Numbered from the stretch's first letter, positions 45,375-56,091 are shown. The stretch: 64,000 nt of DNA from Streptococcus caballi DSM 19004 (GCF_000379985.1 NZ_KB904063.1:85736-149735); one strand, 5' to 3'. The notes: generated by a model not told the origin, from the letters alone. Numbers and translations: made by a program.

Positions 45375-46466
45375 ATGGCTAATGTTAAAGATATTACAAG
45401 AGAATCATGGATTTTAAGCACATTCCCAGAATGGGGAACTTGGCTCAACGAAGAAATCGAAGAAGAAGTGGTGCCAGCAGGCAACTTCGCCATGTGGTGG
45501 CTAGGTAACTGCGGTGTTTGGATTAAAACACCTGGCGGAGCAAATGTTGTTATGGACCTCTGGTCAAACCGTGGTAAATCTACTAAAAAAGTAAAAGATA
45601 TGGTTTGGGGTCACCAAATGGCCAACATGGCTGGTGTTCGTAAGTTGCAGCCAAACCTTCGTGTCCAACCAATGGTTATCGATCCATTTGCCATTAATGA
45701 ATTGGATTACTATCTTGTATCTCACTTCCATAGTGATCATATTGATATCAATACAGCAGCGGCAATCGTTAACAATCCAAAATTAGACCATGTTAAATTT
45801 GTAGGTCCATACGAATGTGGTGAAATTTGGAAAAAATGGGGGGTTCCAGAAGATCGTATCGTTGTTATTAAACCGGGTGAAAGCTTTGAATTTAAAGATA
45901 TCAAAGTGACAGCTGTTGAATCCTTTGACCGTACTTGTCTGGTAACACTTCCAGTTGAAGGTGCTAAAGAAAACGATGACAATCTTAAAGGACTTGCCGT
46001 GACTGATGAAGAAATGGCTCGCAAGGCTGTCAACTATATTTTTGAAACACCTGGTGGAACCATCTATCACGGTGCTGACTCTCACTTCTCAAACTACTTT
46101 GCTAAACACGGTAAAGATTTTGATATTGATGTTGCCATCAACAACTATGGTGACAATCCGATAGGTATTCAGGATAAGATGACCTCTATTGACCTTCTTC
46201 GTATGGCTGAAAATCTTCGTGCTAAAGTTATCATCCCTGTTCACTATGATATCTGGTCAAACTTCATGGCATCAACAGATGAAATTTTGGCTCTTTGGAA
46301 AATGCGTAAAGAACGCTTGCAATATCAATTCCATCCATTCATTTGGGAAGTCGGCGGTAAATACACTTATCCACAAGATAAGGACAGAATTGAATACCAT
46401 CACCCACGTGGATTTGATGATGCCTTTGAATATGATTCTAACATTCAATTCAAAGCACTTCTGTAA
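45375..46466 (+). CDS. ulaG: L-ascorbate-6-phosphate lactonase
   Basis: Metallo-beta-lactamase-fold hydrolase that opens the lactone ring of L-ascorbate 6-phosphate to 3-keto-L-gulonate 6-phosphate, the first cytosolic step. In the 363 residues the metal motif HFHSDH lies at 117-122, with further ligands in YHGADSHFSNY and VIIPVHYDIWSNF. GAGGGGGA precedes ATG 45375. It has its own promoter, with the same control element as ulaA, and is followed by tkt. Confidence 0.96.
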   Translation: MANVKDITRESWILSTFPEWGTWLNEEIEEEVVPAGNFAMWWLGNCGVWIKTPGGANVVMDLWSNRGKSTKKVKDMVWGHQMANMAGVRKLQPNLRVQPMVIDPFAINELDYYLVSHFHSDHIDINTAAAIVNNPKLDHVKFVGPYECGEIWKKWGVPEDRIVVIKPGESFEFKDIKVTAVESFDRTCLVTLPVEGAKENDDNLKGLAVTDEEMARKAVNYIFETPGGTIYHGADSHFSNYFAKHGKDFDIDVAINNYGDNPIGIQDKMTSIDLLRMAENLRAKVIIPVHYDIWSNFMASTDEILALWKMRKERLQYQFHPFIWEVGGKYTYPQDKDRIEYHHPRGFDDAFEYDSNIQFKALL

Positions 46467-46569
46467 TCCAAGTTGCTTCTTACCTGAGCAAATATGATGT
46501 TGGTAGACTTGGTTTAACCTGCAACATACTTGAAGTGGAACATGAAGACTCAATTTAATTAACAATTCA

Positions 46570-46602
46570 ATACCTGCATGTCGCACGATGTGCGGGTATT
46601 TT
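46570..46602 (+). terminator. Attenuator-like hairpin between ulaG and tkt
   Basis: ATACC (46570-46574) and CGCAC (46582-46586) pair with GTGCG (46590-46594) and GGTAT (46595-46599), followed by TTTT. The short U-tract suggests incomplete termination. Confidence 0.6.
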
Positions 46603-46625
46603 AAACGAAAAAGAAAGGAATTTTT

Positions 46626-48599
46626 ATGTCAGATTTATCTGTTAATGCTATTCGCTTTTTAGGTATAGATGCCATTGAAAAATCTAAATCTGGTCACCCT
46701 GGTGTGGTTATGGGTGCGGCACCCATGGCTTACAGTCTTTATACAAAACACCTTCGCGTTAATCCTGCTGTTCCAAACTGGATTAACCGCGACCGCTTTA
46801 TTCTTTCGGCAGGGCATGGCTCAATGTTGCTTTATGCTTTGCTACATTTGTCAGGTTTTGAAGACGTTTCAATTGATGAAATTAAGAATTTCCGTCAATG
46901 GGGTTCTAAAACACCTGGACATCCAGAATTTGGTCACACCATGGGTGTGGATGCCACATCTGGCCCTCTTGGTCAAGGTATTTCAACCGCTGTTGGTTTT
47001 GCGCAAGCAGAACGTTTTCTAGCTGCTAAATACAATCGTGAAGGTTATCCAATTTTTGACCATTATACTTATGTTATCGCTGGTGATGGTGACTTCATGG
47101 AAGGTGTATCTAGTGAGGCATCTTCCTATGCAGCTAAGCAAAATCTTGATAAGTTGATTGTTCTTTACGATTCAAATGATATCTGCTTGGATGGTGAAAC
47201 AAATGATGCTTTTACGGAAAATATCCGTGCTCGCTACGACGCCTACGGCTGGCATACAGCCTTGGTTGAGGACGGGACAGATATCAATGCTATTAGCTTA
47301 GCCCTTGAAGAAGCTAAAGCTGCTAACAAACCAAGTTTGATTGAAGTGAAAACGGTTATTGGATACGGTGCTCCGAGTAAAGGTGCTACCAATGCCGTTC
47401 ACGGTGCACCTCTTGGTGCTGAAGAAGCTGCTGCAACACGTAAGAATCTTGGTTGGGATTATGCACCATTTGAAGTACCTAAAGAAGTTTACGCTGATTT
47501 CAAAGAAAATGTTGCCGACCGCGGTCGTACTGCTTACGATGCTTGGTCAAACCTTGTTGGTGAGTATCGTCAAGCTTATCCAAATCAAGCGCGTGAAGTG
47601 GATGCTATTATTGCCGGGGAAGACCCTGTGACTATTACTGAAGCTGATTTTCCGACTTATGAAAATGGATTCTCGCAAGCGACTCGTAATTCATCACAAG
47701 ATGCCATCAATGCAGCTGCGGCTGTTTTGCCAACTTTCTTAGGTGGTTCAGCTGACTTGGCACATTCAAATATGACCTATATCAAAGAAGATGGGCTTCA
47801 AGATGCTGACCACCCGCTTAACCGTAATATTCAATTTGGTGTCCGTGAATTTGCCATGGGTACAGTCCTCAACGGTATGGCGTTGCACGGAGGACTTCGT
47901 GTTTACGGTGGTACTTTCTTCGTCTTCTCAGATTATGTAAAAGCTGCGATTCGTCTGTCAGCTCTGCAAGGCTTACCGGTTACTTATGTCTTCACTCATG
48001 ATTCTATCGCAGTTGGTGAAGATGGTCCGACTCATGAACCAATCGAACACTTGGCTGGTTTGCGTGCTATTCCTAACTTGACCGTCCTTCGTCCAGCGGA
48101 TGCACGTGAAACGCAAGCAGCATGGTGCTATGCTTTGACAAATAAGACAACGCCAACGGCGCTTGTTTTGACCCGCCAAAATTTAGAAGTAGAAGAAGGT
48201 TCAAGTTTTGCTTCAGTAAGTAAAGGAGCGTATGTTATTTACGAATCAGGGCCAGACTTTGATACCATTCTTTTGGCATCTGGTTCAGAAGTTAATTTGG
48301 CTGTCAAAGCAGCTAAAGAATTGGTTGCTCAAGGTGCTAAGGTGCGTGTGGTTTCTGTACCATCAACAGATCTTTTTGAGACACAACCAGATGGCTACAG
48401 AGAAGCCATTTTGCCAAAAGCAGTTCGCCGTCGTGTAGCCATTGAAATGGCTGCAACACAGCCTTGGTACAAGTATGTAGGTCTTGATGGTAAAGTGATT
48501 GGAATTGACAAATTTGGGGCATCCGCACCAGCAGCCGAAGTTATTGAAAAATATGGTTTTACGGTTGAAAATGTAGTTAATACGGTCAAGAGTTTGTAA
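46626..48599 (+). CDS. tkt: Transketolase
   Basis: Thiamine-diphosphate enzyme moving two-carbon units between pentose and hexose phosphates. The 657 residues contain the ThDP motif ([21 protein letters not shown]), the N-terminal [11 protein letters not shown], the substrate-binding [19 protein letters not shown] and the C-terminal transketolase domain. AAAGAAAGGAA precedes ATG 46626. Its place behind ulaG fits the use of D-xylulose 5-phosphate made by the ula pathway; it may be a catabolic paralogue or the main enzyme. Confidence 0.96.
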   Translation: MSDLSVNAIRFLGIDAIEKSKSGHPGVVMGAAPMAYSLYTKHLRVNPAVPNWINRDRFILSAGHGSMLLYALLHLSGFEDVSIDEIKNFRQWGSKTPGHPEFGHTMGVDATSGPLGQGISTAVGFAQAERFLAAKYNREGYPIFDHYTYVIAGDGDFMEGVSSEASSYAAKQNLDKLIVLYDSNDICLDGETNDAFTENIRARYDAYGWHTALVEDGTDINAISLALEEAKAANKPSLIEVKTVIGYGAPSKGATNAVHGAPLGAEEAAATRKNLGWDYAPFEVPKEVYADFKENVADRGRTAYDAWSNLVGEYRQAYPNQAREVDAIIAGEDPVTITEADFPTYENGFSQATRNSSQDAINAAAAVLPTFLGGSADLAHSNMTYIKEDGLQDADHPLNRNIQFGVREFAMGTVLNGMALHGGLRVYGGTFFVFSDYVKAAIRLSALQGLPVTYVFTHDSIAVGEDGPTHEPIEHLAGLRAIPNLTVLRPADARETQAAWCYALTNKTTPTALVLTRQNLEVEEGSSFASVSKGAYVIYESGPDFDTILLASGSEVNLAVKAAKELVAQGAKVRVVSVPSTDLFETQPDGYREAILPKAVRRRVAIEMAATQPWYKYVGLDGKVIGIDKFGASAPAAEVIEKYGFTVENVVNTVKSL

Positions 48600-48724
48600 T
48601 AGACTCACCTAATTTTTGCTAGCCTCTCATCGGCTAAGCAATCCATTTAACGATTTTTCAATATTACCACTTCACAAGAATGATGAAGAAACAAACCCTT
48701 TCTCTTGTTTAGTCGATGATGTTT

Positions 48725-48885
48725 TATAATATTTTTACAAATTTAGTTGAGATGCAGAATTGCAGTCAGGACTATGCTAGCACAGCCATAATCTCTTATT
48801 GTGCTTATCCTAGCTTCATCTGAGTCTCTACTGAATTAATCACTGAAAAATCATTAAACACAGGTCAATATGATCTGTGTTTTTA
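48725..48885 (+). other. Possible short transcription unit (-10-like TATAAT to terminator) after tkt
   Basis: A TATAAT at 48725-48730 lacks a good -35. About 150 bases later AAACACAG (48856-48863) pairs with CTGTGTTT (48875-48882) followed by TTT, a good terminator. No reading frame with a ribosome site lies between. The terminator may simply end a long tkt 3' UTR, or the segment may be a small RNA. Confidence 0.35.
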
Positions 48886-48942
48886 AACTTCTTATAAAGA
48901 AAAATGATAGCCAACAATAAAAAAGTTAAATAGCTAAAAATG

Positions 48943-48971
48943 TTGAGTTTAAAAGGGTTGCAGGATATAAT
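48943..48971 (+). promoter_or_regulatory. Promoter of the T-box leader
   Basis: TTGAGT (48943-48948), 17-base spacer, TATAAT (48966-48971). Confidence 0.85.
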
Positions 48972-48977
48972 AAATTT

Positions 48978-49262
48978 AATCAAATAAGCATCATGTTGAT
49001 AAGAAAAGTAAGAGCGAAAACTTACTCAGAGAGCCTTTATCTGGTGAAAAAAGGTTAAGTTAGCGGTTTGAAAATGGTCTTTGAATGATAACAGTCAAGG
49101 TTGCTACCGAAATTGTTACGGGTAAGCCCGATACAGCTTTCCAGTATATCAAGTTTTCTTGTGTACTGACAGAGTTGGTGTTTGTGAGAATACCAAGAAT
49201 TCAAGGTGGTAACGCGTTTTCACGTCCTTGCAAGGCATCGGTCTTGTGGGGCTTTTTTATTG
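48978..49262 (+). promoter_or_regulatory. T-box riboswitch leader
   Basis: The leader has the parts of a T-box: a stem I with the AG-bulge/distal loop segment CAGAGAGCCTTT and GGTGAAAAAAGG, a loop-E pair AGTA / GAA next to the specifier, the T-box sequence AAGGTGGTAACGCG (about 49203-49216), an antiterminator CAAGG/CCTTG, and a terminator CTTGCAAG...CTTGTGGGGC with TTTTTT at about 49255-49260. My fold puts GAA-AAT-GG on the 3' side of the specifier loop, read as AAU (Asn) canonically, but AUG or UGG by a shift of one or two. The bulge UGGU pairs with a tRNA with discriminator A, which suits Met better than Asn or Trp. Confidence 0.85.
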
Positions 49263-49284
49263 GTATGGTGTAAGGAGGATCTTT

Positions 49285-49350
49285 ATGACGGAAAATAACT
49301 TCGTTATCAAGATAGTGGAAATCGGAAGATGCACAGTTTTATATCAATAA
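49285..49350 (+). CDS. Short ORF behind the T-box (21 aa)
   Basis: ATG 49285 has an excellent ribosome site (AAGGAGG, 49272-49278) and the frame ends at TAA 49348-49350. The product begins MTENNFVIKIVEIGR. It may be the truncated start of a lost T-box-controlled gene or a short leader ORF. It lies 23 bases before the cyclase gene and is certainly transcribed with it. Confidence 0.4.
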   Translation: MTENNFVIKIVEIGRCTVLYQ

Positions 49351-49373
49351 TATCGCAATAAAAGGAGAAAATT

Positions 49374-50111
49374 ATGACAAATTTACAAGCGGCTTATCAA
49401 ACGTTGAAAGAGGCACAGTGGGTGGATTTAACGCATCAGATTAATGAAACAAGTCCCCACTTTCCCGCGCTCCCAGCCTTGAAAAAGCAGGATATTTTCA
49501 CACTAAAAGATGGTTTTCATGTTCAGGAATTTTCAGTTGTAAGGCAATATGGAACGCATATTGATGCGCCAATTCACTTTGTTGAAGGTGGACGCTGGCT
49601 AGATGAAATTGATCTGAAAGACTTTCTTTTGCCACTTTATGTTATGGACAAGTCTCAGGCTGTTGCGAAAAATCCCAATTATGAATTGACCAAGGAAGAT
49701 GTTTTGGCATTTGAAGCAGAAAATGGTCAGATTGAGGCGGGGAGTTTTGTGGCCTTTCGCAGCGACTGGTCCAAGCGTTGGCCTGACCAAGATGCTATTC
49801 GAAATCTGAATAGTCAAGGCATTCAGCAAACGCCGGGGTGGTCTCATGATGCTTTGGAATTTTTGATTCACGAACGCCATGTCAAAGCTGTTGGGCATGA
49901 GACGCTAGATACGGACAGTGGCCGTGCGGCGGCACAGAATGGTCGCTTGGTAGAAGAATATTATCTTTTAGAGCAGGATATTTACCAGTTGGAGTTGCTG
50001 ACTAATCTTGACCAAGTGCCTGCAAGTGGTAGTTTGATTGCGATTGCTTTTCCACACTGGGAAAAAGCAACAGGGTCACCAGTCCGAGCAGTGGCTATTA
50101 TCAATGATTGA
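49374..50111 (+). CDS. Cyclase/kynurenine formamidase (KynB)-like metal hydrolase
   Basis: A 245-residue enzyme of the cyclase superfamily. The metal motif YGTHIDAPIHF (HxGTHxDxPxHF) lies at about residues 61-71, and the late VGHETLDTDSGR plus GSLIAIAFPHW segments match kynurenine formamidase and related cyclases that act on amides or esters of aromatic compounds. AAAGGAG precedes ATG 49374. It is behind a T-box leader, so its expression depends on uncharged tRNA; if Trp-type that would suit kynurenine chemistry, but the specifier is ambiguous. Confidence 0.85.
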   Translation: MTNLQAAYQTLKEAQWVDLTHQINETSPHFPALPALKKQDIFTLKDGFHVQEFSVVRQYGTHIDAPIHFVEGGRWLDEIDLKDFLLPLYVMDKSQAVAKNPNYELTKEDVLAFEAENGQIEAGSFVAFRSDWSKRWPDQDAIRNLNSQGIQQTPGWSHDALEFLIHERHVKAVGHETLDTDSGRAAAQNGRLVEEYYLLEQDIYQLELLTNLDQVPASGSLIAIAFPHWEKATGSPVRAVAIIND

Positions 50112-50137
50112 GTGCTCAGCGCAGCTATTTTCCAGCC

Positions 50138-50164
50138 AAAGTGCAAGGGCTCTAAGCGCTTTTT
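50138..50164 (+). terminator. Terminator of the cyclase gene, overlapping the polA promoter region
   Basis: AAAGTGC (50138-50144) pairs with GCGCTTT (50156-50162) with one G-U, followed by TTTTT. Confidence 0.7.
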
Positions 50165-50176
50165 AAGTCGCTTCTA

Positions 50177-50185
50177 TGTTATAAT
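50177..50185 (+). promoter_or_regulatory. polA promoter (extended -10 six bases before ATG)
   Basis: TGTTATAAT with TATAAT at 50180-50185. Only AGATTC separates it from ATG 50192, so the transcript should start at or next to the start codon. Confidence 0.7.
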
Positions 50186-50191
50186 AGATTC

Positions 50192-52828
50192 ATGGAAAAC
50201 AAGAAGAAATTACTATTGATTGATGGGTCTTCTGTTGCCTATCGTGCCTTCTTTGCACTTTACCAACAGATTGACCGTTTTAAAAATGGCAACGGTCTGC
50301 ACACCAATGCTATCTATGGCTTTCATCTCATGCTAAACCATCTGCTAGAACGTGTGCAACCGACACATGCTTTAGTGGCCTTTGATGCTGGGAAGACAAC
50401 CTTTCGTACGGAGATGTTCACAGACTACAAAGCGGGGCGTGCTAAGACGCCTGAGGAATTCCGTGAGCAGTTGCCTTACATTCGTGATATGCTAAAAGGA
50501 TTAGGTATCCGCTTCTATGATTTAGAAAATTATGAGGCTGATGATATCATCGGGACTTTTGATAAGCTGGCTGAAAACGAAGATGAATACGAGGTAACTA
50601 TTGTCTCAGGTGACAAGGACTTGATTCAGCTGGCGGACAATAATACTGTTGTTGAGATTTCTAAGAAGGGTGTAGCAGAATTTGAAGAATTTACTCCTGC
50701 CTATCTCATGGAAAAAATGGGCATCACGCCAAAACAGTTTATTGACCTCAAGGCGCTTATGGGAGATAAGTCAGATAATATCCCTGGTGTGACGAAAATC
50801 GGTGAGAAGACTGGACTCAAACTGCTCCTAGAACATGGTAGTCTGGAAGGTATCTATGAGAATATTGATTCCTTCAAGGCTTCCAAGATGAAAGAAAATC
50901 TCATCAATGACAAGGAACAGGCTTTCTTATCTAAGACTTTGGCGACTATTGATACTCAAGCGCCTATCACTATTGGATTGGACGATATTACTTATGCTGG
51001 ACCAGATGTGGCTACCTTGAGTAAGTTCTACGATGAGATGGATTTCAAGCAGTTCAAGTCTAAGCTGGATTTGAGTGGTCAAGTTGAAGAACGCGAGATT
51101 AGCTATACTGAGGTGACTCAGGAATCTGATCTTGCCGTATTAGCAGATGATTTTTTCTATTTTGAGATTTTGGGTGAGAATTACCACACCGAAGAGCTGA
51201 TTGGTTTTGCTTGGGGGAATAGCAGAGCTATCTATGCTAGTACCGATATAAACTTACTCAAATCTCAGGCTTTTAGGGCTGCCTTTGCTCAACCTATCAA
51301 GACCTATGACTTCAAACGCAGCAAGGTTTTGTTAAGTCATCTGGGGATTGATTTGGTTGGCGCTAAGTTTGATAGTCGTCTTGCCAAGTACCTACTGTCC
51401 ACCGTTGAAAATAATGAATTATCAACCATTGCGGAGCTTTATGGCAAATTCCCACTAGCTAGCGACGAAGTGGTCTATGGTAAAGGAGCTAAACGCGCCA
51501 TTCCCGAAAAAACTGTCCTGCTCAGTCACTTAGCTAAAAAAGTGCAAGTGTTGCTGGAGACTGAACAGCCTATGACTGACCAGTTGAACCAAAACGATCA
51601 GCTGACGCTTTTGACGGAGATGGAGCAGCCTCTGGCTAATGTTCTAGCCAAAATGGAAATCGCAGGCATTAAGGTAGAGCGTCAGACTTTAGAAGCTATG
51701 CAAGCTGAAAATGAAATCACTTTGGGTCAGCTGACTGAGGATATCTATGAGCTAGCAGGTGAAGAATTTAACATCAATTCGCCCAAGCAGCTGGGAGTCA
51801 TCCTTTTTGAGAAATTACAGTTACCTTTGTCAGCCACTAAGAAAACTAAAACGGGCTACTCAACAGCTGTGGATGTTCTAGAAAAATTAGCGCCAATCTC
51901 ACCGCTGGTTTCTAAGATTTTGGAATACCGTCAAGTGGCTAAAATTCAATCAACTTACGTCATTGGACTGCAGGATTCTATTCTCCAAGATGGCAAAATT
52001 CACACGCGCTACTTGCAAGATTTAACTCAGACAGGTCGTTTATCTAGTGTGGATCCGAATTTGCAGAATATCCCTGTTCGTCTTGAACAAGGTCGTCTTA
52101 TTCGTAAGGCTTTCGTACCTGAGTGGAAGGATAGTCATTTGCTTAGTTCTGATTATTCACAGATTGAACTGCGTGTACTGGCACATATCTCAGGTGATAA
52201 GCATCTGATTGAGGCATTTAGACAAGGGGCTGATATTCATACGTCAACAGCCATGCGTGTCTTTGGCATTGAAACAGCAGAGGACGTGACGCCAAATGAT
52301 CGTCGCAATGCTAAAGCTGTCAATTTTGGTATTGTTTATGGTATTTCAGACTACGGTCTGGCTAATAATCTGGGGATTCCACGAAAAGTCGCTAAGCAGT
52401 ACATTGACACTTACTTTGAGCGTTATCCTGGCATTAAAAATTACATGGATAGTATTGTGCGTGAGGCAAAAGACAAGGGTTATGTTGAAACACTCTTCCA
52501 TCGCCGTCGTGAATTACCGGATATCAATTCTCGTAATTTTAACGTGCGTAGTTTTGCGGAGCGGACAGCTATCAATTCACCTATTCAAGGCAGCGCAGCC
52601 GATATTCTCAAAATTGCAATGATTAACTTGGACAAAGCGCTGGTTGAAGGTGGTTTCAAATCTAAAATGTTGCTGCAGGTGCATGATGAAATCGTCCTTG
52701 AGGTACCAGATAATGAACTGGAAATTGTGAAAAATCTGGTTAAGGAAACCATGGAGTCAGCTATTGACTTGTCGGTGCCTTTAGTTGCTGATGAGAATGC
52801 TGGTAAAACTTGGTATGAGGCTAAGTAA
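50192..52828 (+). CDS. polA: DNA polymerase I
   Basis: Repair and Okazaki-fragment processing polymerase of 878 residues. The 5'-3' exonuclease domain (1-290) starts LLLIDGSSVAYRAFFA; the middle domain (about 300-470) lacks the DxE and other acidic residues of the proofreading exonuclease, as in other Gram-positive Pol I proteins; the polymerase domain has motif A DYSQIELRVLAHIS, motif B RRNAKAVNFGIVYG and motif C LQVHDEIVLE. There is no ribosome site before ATG 50192 and the -10 lies six bases upstream, so it appears to be translated from a leaderless mRNA. Confidence 0.97.
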   Translation: MENKKKLLLIDGSSVAYRAFFALYQQIDRFKNGNGLHTNAIYGFHLMLNHLLERVQPTHALVAFDAGKTTFRTEMFTDYKAGRAKTPEEFREQLPYIRDMLKGLGIRFYDLENYEADDIIGTFDKLAENEDEYEVTIVSGDKDLIQLADNNTVVEISKKGVAEFEEFTPAYLMEKMGITPKQFIDLKALMGDKSDNIPGVTKIGEKTGLKLLLEHGSLEGIYENIDSFKASKMKENLINDKEQAFLSKTLATIDTQAPITIGLDDITYAGPDVATLSKFYDEMDFKQFKSKLDLSGQVEEREISYTEVTQESDLAVLADDFFYFEILGENYHTEELIGFAWGNSRAIYASTDINLLKSQAFRAAFAQPIKTYDFKRSKVLLSHLGIDLVGAKFDSRLAKYLLSTVENNELSTIAELYGKFPLASDEVVYGKGAKRAIPEKTVLLSHLAKKVQVLLETEQPMTDQLNQNDQLTLLTEMEQPLANVLAKMEIAGIKVERQTLEAMQAENEITLGQLTEDIYELAGEEFNINSPKQLGVILFEKLQLPLSATKKTKTGYSTAVDVLEKLAPISPLVSKILEYRQVAKIQSTYVIGLQDSILQDGKIHTRYLQDLTQTGRLSSVDPNLQNIPVRLEQGRLIRKAFVPEWKDSHLLSSDYSQIELRVLAHISGDKHLIEAFRQGADIHTSTAMRVFGIETAEDVTPNDRRNAKAVNFGIVYGISDYGLANNLGIPRKVAKQYIDTYFERYPGIKNYMDSIVREAKDKGYVETLFHRRRELPDINSRNFNVRSFAERTAINSPIQGSAADILKIAMINLDKALVEGGFKSKMLLQVHDEIVLEVPDNELEIVKNLVKETMESAIDLSVPLVADENAGKTWYEAK

Positions 52829-52860
52829 AAAATAGTGAGGGCTAAAGAGGAGGTTCTAAG

Positions 52861-53289
52861 ATGACTTATGAATTTCAAAATCCTGAACAAGCTGTTATTA
52901 ACGACTACTTGAAGAAGGCTAAAACGATTGCGATTGTTGGTCTGTCTGCTAGAGAAGAAACGGCAGCCTATGGTGTAGCAAAAGTCCTGCAGGAAGCTGG
53001 TTACAAGATTATCCCTGTCAATCCGCGTGCGGCTGGTAGTCAGATTCTTGGCGAAGCTGTCTATGCAAGTTTGCAGGATGTCCCTGTCCACATTGATATT
53101 GTGGATGTCTTCCGTCGTAGTGAATTTTTGGCCGACGTGGCTAGAGATTTCATTGAAACGGATGCGGATGTCTTCTGGGCACAGCTTGGGCTGCAAAGTC
53201 GAGAAGCAGAAGAGGTTTTACAGACAGCTGGACGTGACAAGATTGTTATGAACCGTTGTCTTAAAATTGAGTATCGTCAGCTGGACTAA
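52861..53289 (+). CDS. CoA-binding domain protein (YccU-like)
   Basis: A 142-residue single Rossmann domain of the CoA_binding_2 family. The nucleotide loop IAIVGLSAREETAAYGV, then IIPVNPRAAGSQILGEAVYA and HIDIVDVFRRSE match YccU and the CoA-binding part of acyl-CoA synthetases; no catalytic domain is present. The function is unknown. GAGGAGG precedes ATG 52861, 32 bases after polA, so it is probably co-transcribed with it. Confidence 0.9.
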   Translation: MTYEFQNPEQAVINDYLKKAKTIAIVGLSAREETAAYGVAKVLQEAGYKIIPVNPRAAGSQILGEAVYASLQDVPVHIDIVDVFRRSEFLADVARDFIETDADVFWAQLGLQSREAEEVLQTAGRDKIVMNRCLKIEYRQLD

Positions 53290-53353
53290 GTTAGTATGAG
53301 CTGAGTCCGTTCCATTTTGATTGAGCCTTTTTTCCTCTCAAATCATGAAATTG

Positions 53354-53362
53354 TGATATAAT
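53354..53362 (+). promoter_or_regulatory. perR promoter (extended -10)
   Basis: TGATATAAT, TATAAT at 53357-53362. No clear Per box (TTATAATNATTATAA) is seen overlapping it. Confidence 0.65.
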
Positions 53363-53392
53363 ACTTGTGATAAAAAGGATAAGGAGAGGCTT

Positions 53393-53869
53393 ATGGACCC
53401 TCATTCACATCATCATCAACCCTTAGATGCCTATGAAAATGTCCTAGAGCATCTGAGATCCAAACATATTCGTATTACAGAGACGCGCAAGGCCATCATT
53501 GCCTATATGGTTAATAGTCGTGAACATCCTAGCGCAGAAAAGATTTACCAAGATCTTTTGCCTAGCTACCCTAATATGAGCTTAGCGACGGTCTATAATA
53601 ACTTGAAAGTATTGGTTGACGAAGGGTTTGTTTCTGAGCTCAAGCTCTGCAATTACAGCACGACATACTATGATTTCATGGGACACCAGCATATCAATAT
53701 TGTTTGTGATTCTTGCGGTAAAATTACTGATTTTATGGATGCGGAAGCTATTGATATTAGCAAGGAAGCCCATGAGCAGACTGGCTATAAAATCACTAAT
53801 ATCCAAATTTTAGCTTACGGTATTTGTCCAGAATGTCAGGCTAAGCAAAATCAAAAGAAGTTAGATTAA
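53393..53869 (+). CDS. perR: Fur-family peroxide-responsive regulator PerR
   Basis: A 158-residue metal-dependent repressor. The winged helix covers residues 20-90 (LATVYNNLKVLVDEGFV is the Fur/PerR recognition helix). The structural zinc site is C-x2-C twice: CDSCGK and CPECQ. The regulatory site includes the HQHINIVC segment and an N-terminal histidine-rich start (HSHHHQ) seen in streptococcal PerR. Streptococci usually have one Fur-family protein, PerR, controlling peroxide defence and metal uptake. The stop codon lies in the terminator stem. Confidence 0.92.
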   Translation: MDPHSHHHQPLDAYENVLEHLRSKHIRITETRKAIIAYMVNSREHPSAEKIYQDLLPSYPNMSLATVYNNLKVLVDEGFVSELKLCNYSTTYYDFMGHQHINIVCDSCGKITDFMDAEAIDISKEAHEQTGYKITNIQILAYGICPECQAKQNQKKLD

Positions 53870-53889
53870 TCAATCTAACTTCTTTTTTT
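53857..53889 (+). terminator. Terminator overlapping the perR stop codon
   Basis: GAAGTTAGATT (53857-53867) pairs perfectly with AATCTAACTTC (53872-53882), followed by TTTTTTT. The left arm encodes the last perR codons. Confidence 0.95.
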
Positions 53890-53912
53890 GCATTATGCCA
53901 TAAAAAATTTGC

Positions 53913-54713
53913 CTACTGTTTTAAAGTTTTAGACGAAGATAAGTTTTCTTGCCTTTTAATTAATTCCTCGTAAAATACCAATCGGGCAGTTGTCACGTAA
54001 GGCAGTAGGTAAAAATAAACTAGTCCGAAAGTCAGGGCAGTTAGGAGATACCATCCGATGAAACTCAGTTCCAGAAGGAACAATTTCCATTTGTAGCCCT
54101 TCATCAACTGGCTGCTCTCGGCTAAAATTTGTCTAGATCCTTGGTAGGTTCCGCTGGTGTTCTTGTCGTACAAGATATACTCTGCCATGCTATAAGCATA
54201 GGTCTTAATCATGACTATTCCTAATCCAGCTAGATAAATAAGGCCACCTAAGCTTATCAAAATCCATGGAATAACTCCAATTATCTGAAGACCTGTTGGC
54301 AGTAAGAAAAAAATTCCTAAACCAATTAACGCTAATCCTGCTGCCCAAATGAGAGACCAGAGGAAAATATAGAACCATCTCAAAAGTAGGGTCAGTAGGA
54401 GTTTTGAAAATATTTCAGCCGAGAAGACTAGATTAGCATCGGCAAAGCTGACAACATCTCGTTTTTTCCGTATATAGTCTAGCATGGTATAGCTGGCTGA
54501 AGTAACAAAAAGAGCCAGCAGTAAGTCAATTAGCAGAGGGAAGAAACTAGCCGATGCAGAAATAGAAATTCCTTGCAAAGAAACAAGAGTCTGGTGAACA
54601 CTCAAAGTTCCTGAAAAAATAGACAAGAGAATGGCAGTTAGAAAAAGCTGATATTTTCCTGATAGATTTTGAAGAATTTCTCTTGCTCGTTGGCGAATAT
54701 CATAAGATTTCAT
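53913..54713 (-). CDS. DUF975 family membrane protein
   Basis: A 266-residue protein with about six membrane helices. The N-terminal helix IRQRAREIL, the following YQLFLTAILLSIFSG and the late STGTYQ/SRQIL-like segment (NTSGTYQGSRQILAESSQLM) followed by KWKLFLLELSFIGW are typical of DUF975 proteins. The function is unknown. It converges with perR and diverges from tgt; this perR-DUF975-tgt arrangement is seen in other streptococci. AGGAGAACC precedes ATG 54713. Confidence 0.9.
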   Translation of the reverse strand: MKSYDIRQRAREILQNLSGKYQLFLTAILLSIFSGTLSVHQTLVSLQGISISASASFFPLLIDLLLALFVTSASYTMLDYIRKKRDVVSFADANLVFSAEIFSKLLLTLLLRWFYIFLWSLIWAAGLALIGLGIFFLLPTGLQIIGVIPWILISLGGLIYLAGLGIVMIKTYAYSMAEYILYDKNTSGTYQGSRQILAESSQLMKGYKWKLFLLELSFIGWYLLTALTFGLVYFYLLPYVTTARLVFYEELIKRQENLSSSKTLKQ

Positions 54714-54762
54714 AAAAGGTTCTCCTTTGTCCTCACATTATACCACATTTAGAGCGAAAGCA

Positions 54763-54791
54763 TGACAAGTGCTCGAATTTTTGATAGAATT
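54763..54791 (+). promoter_or_regulatory. tgt promoter
   Basis: ATGACA (54763-54768), 17-base spacer, TAGAAT (54786-54791), each one base off consensus. Confidence 0.65.
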
Positions 54792-54833
54792 GATAAGGTT
54801 TGTGACCTCTTTGAGACGCTTGTGAAATAGCAG

Positions 54834-56051
<1,218 letters not shown>

Positions 56052-56060
56052 TACATTATG

Positions 56061-56091
56061 AAGCTTGAAACGATTGTTTCAGGCTTTTTTT
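56061..56091 (+). terminator. Terminator of tgt
   Basis: AAGCTTGAAAC (56061-56071) pairs with GTTTCAGGCTT (56076-56086), eleven pairs with one G-U, then TTTTTTT. Confidence 0.92.
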
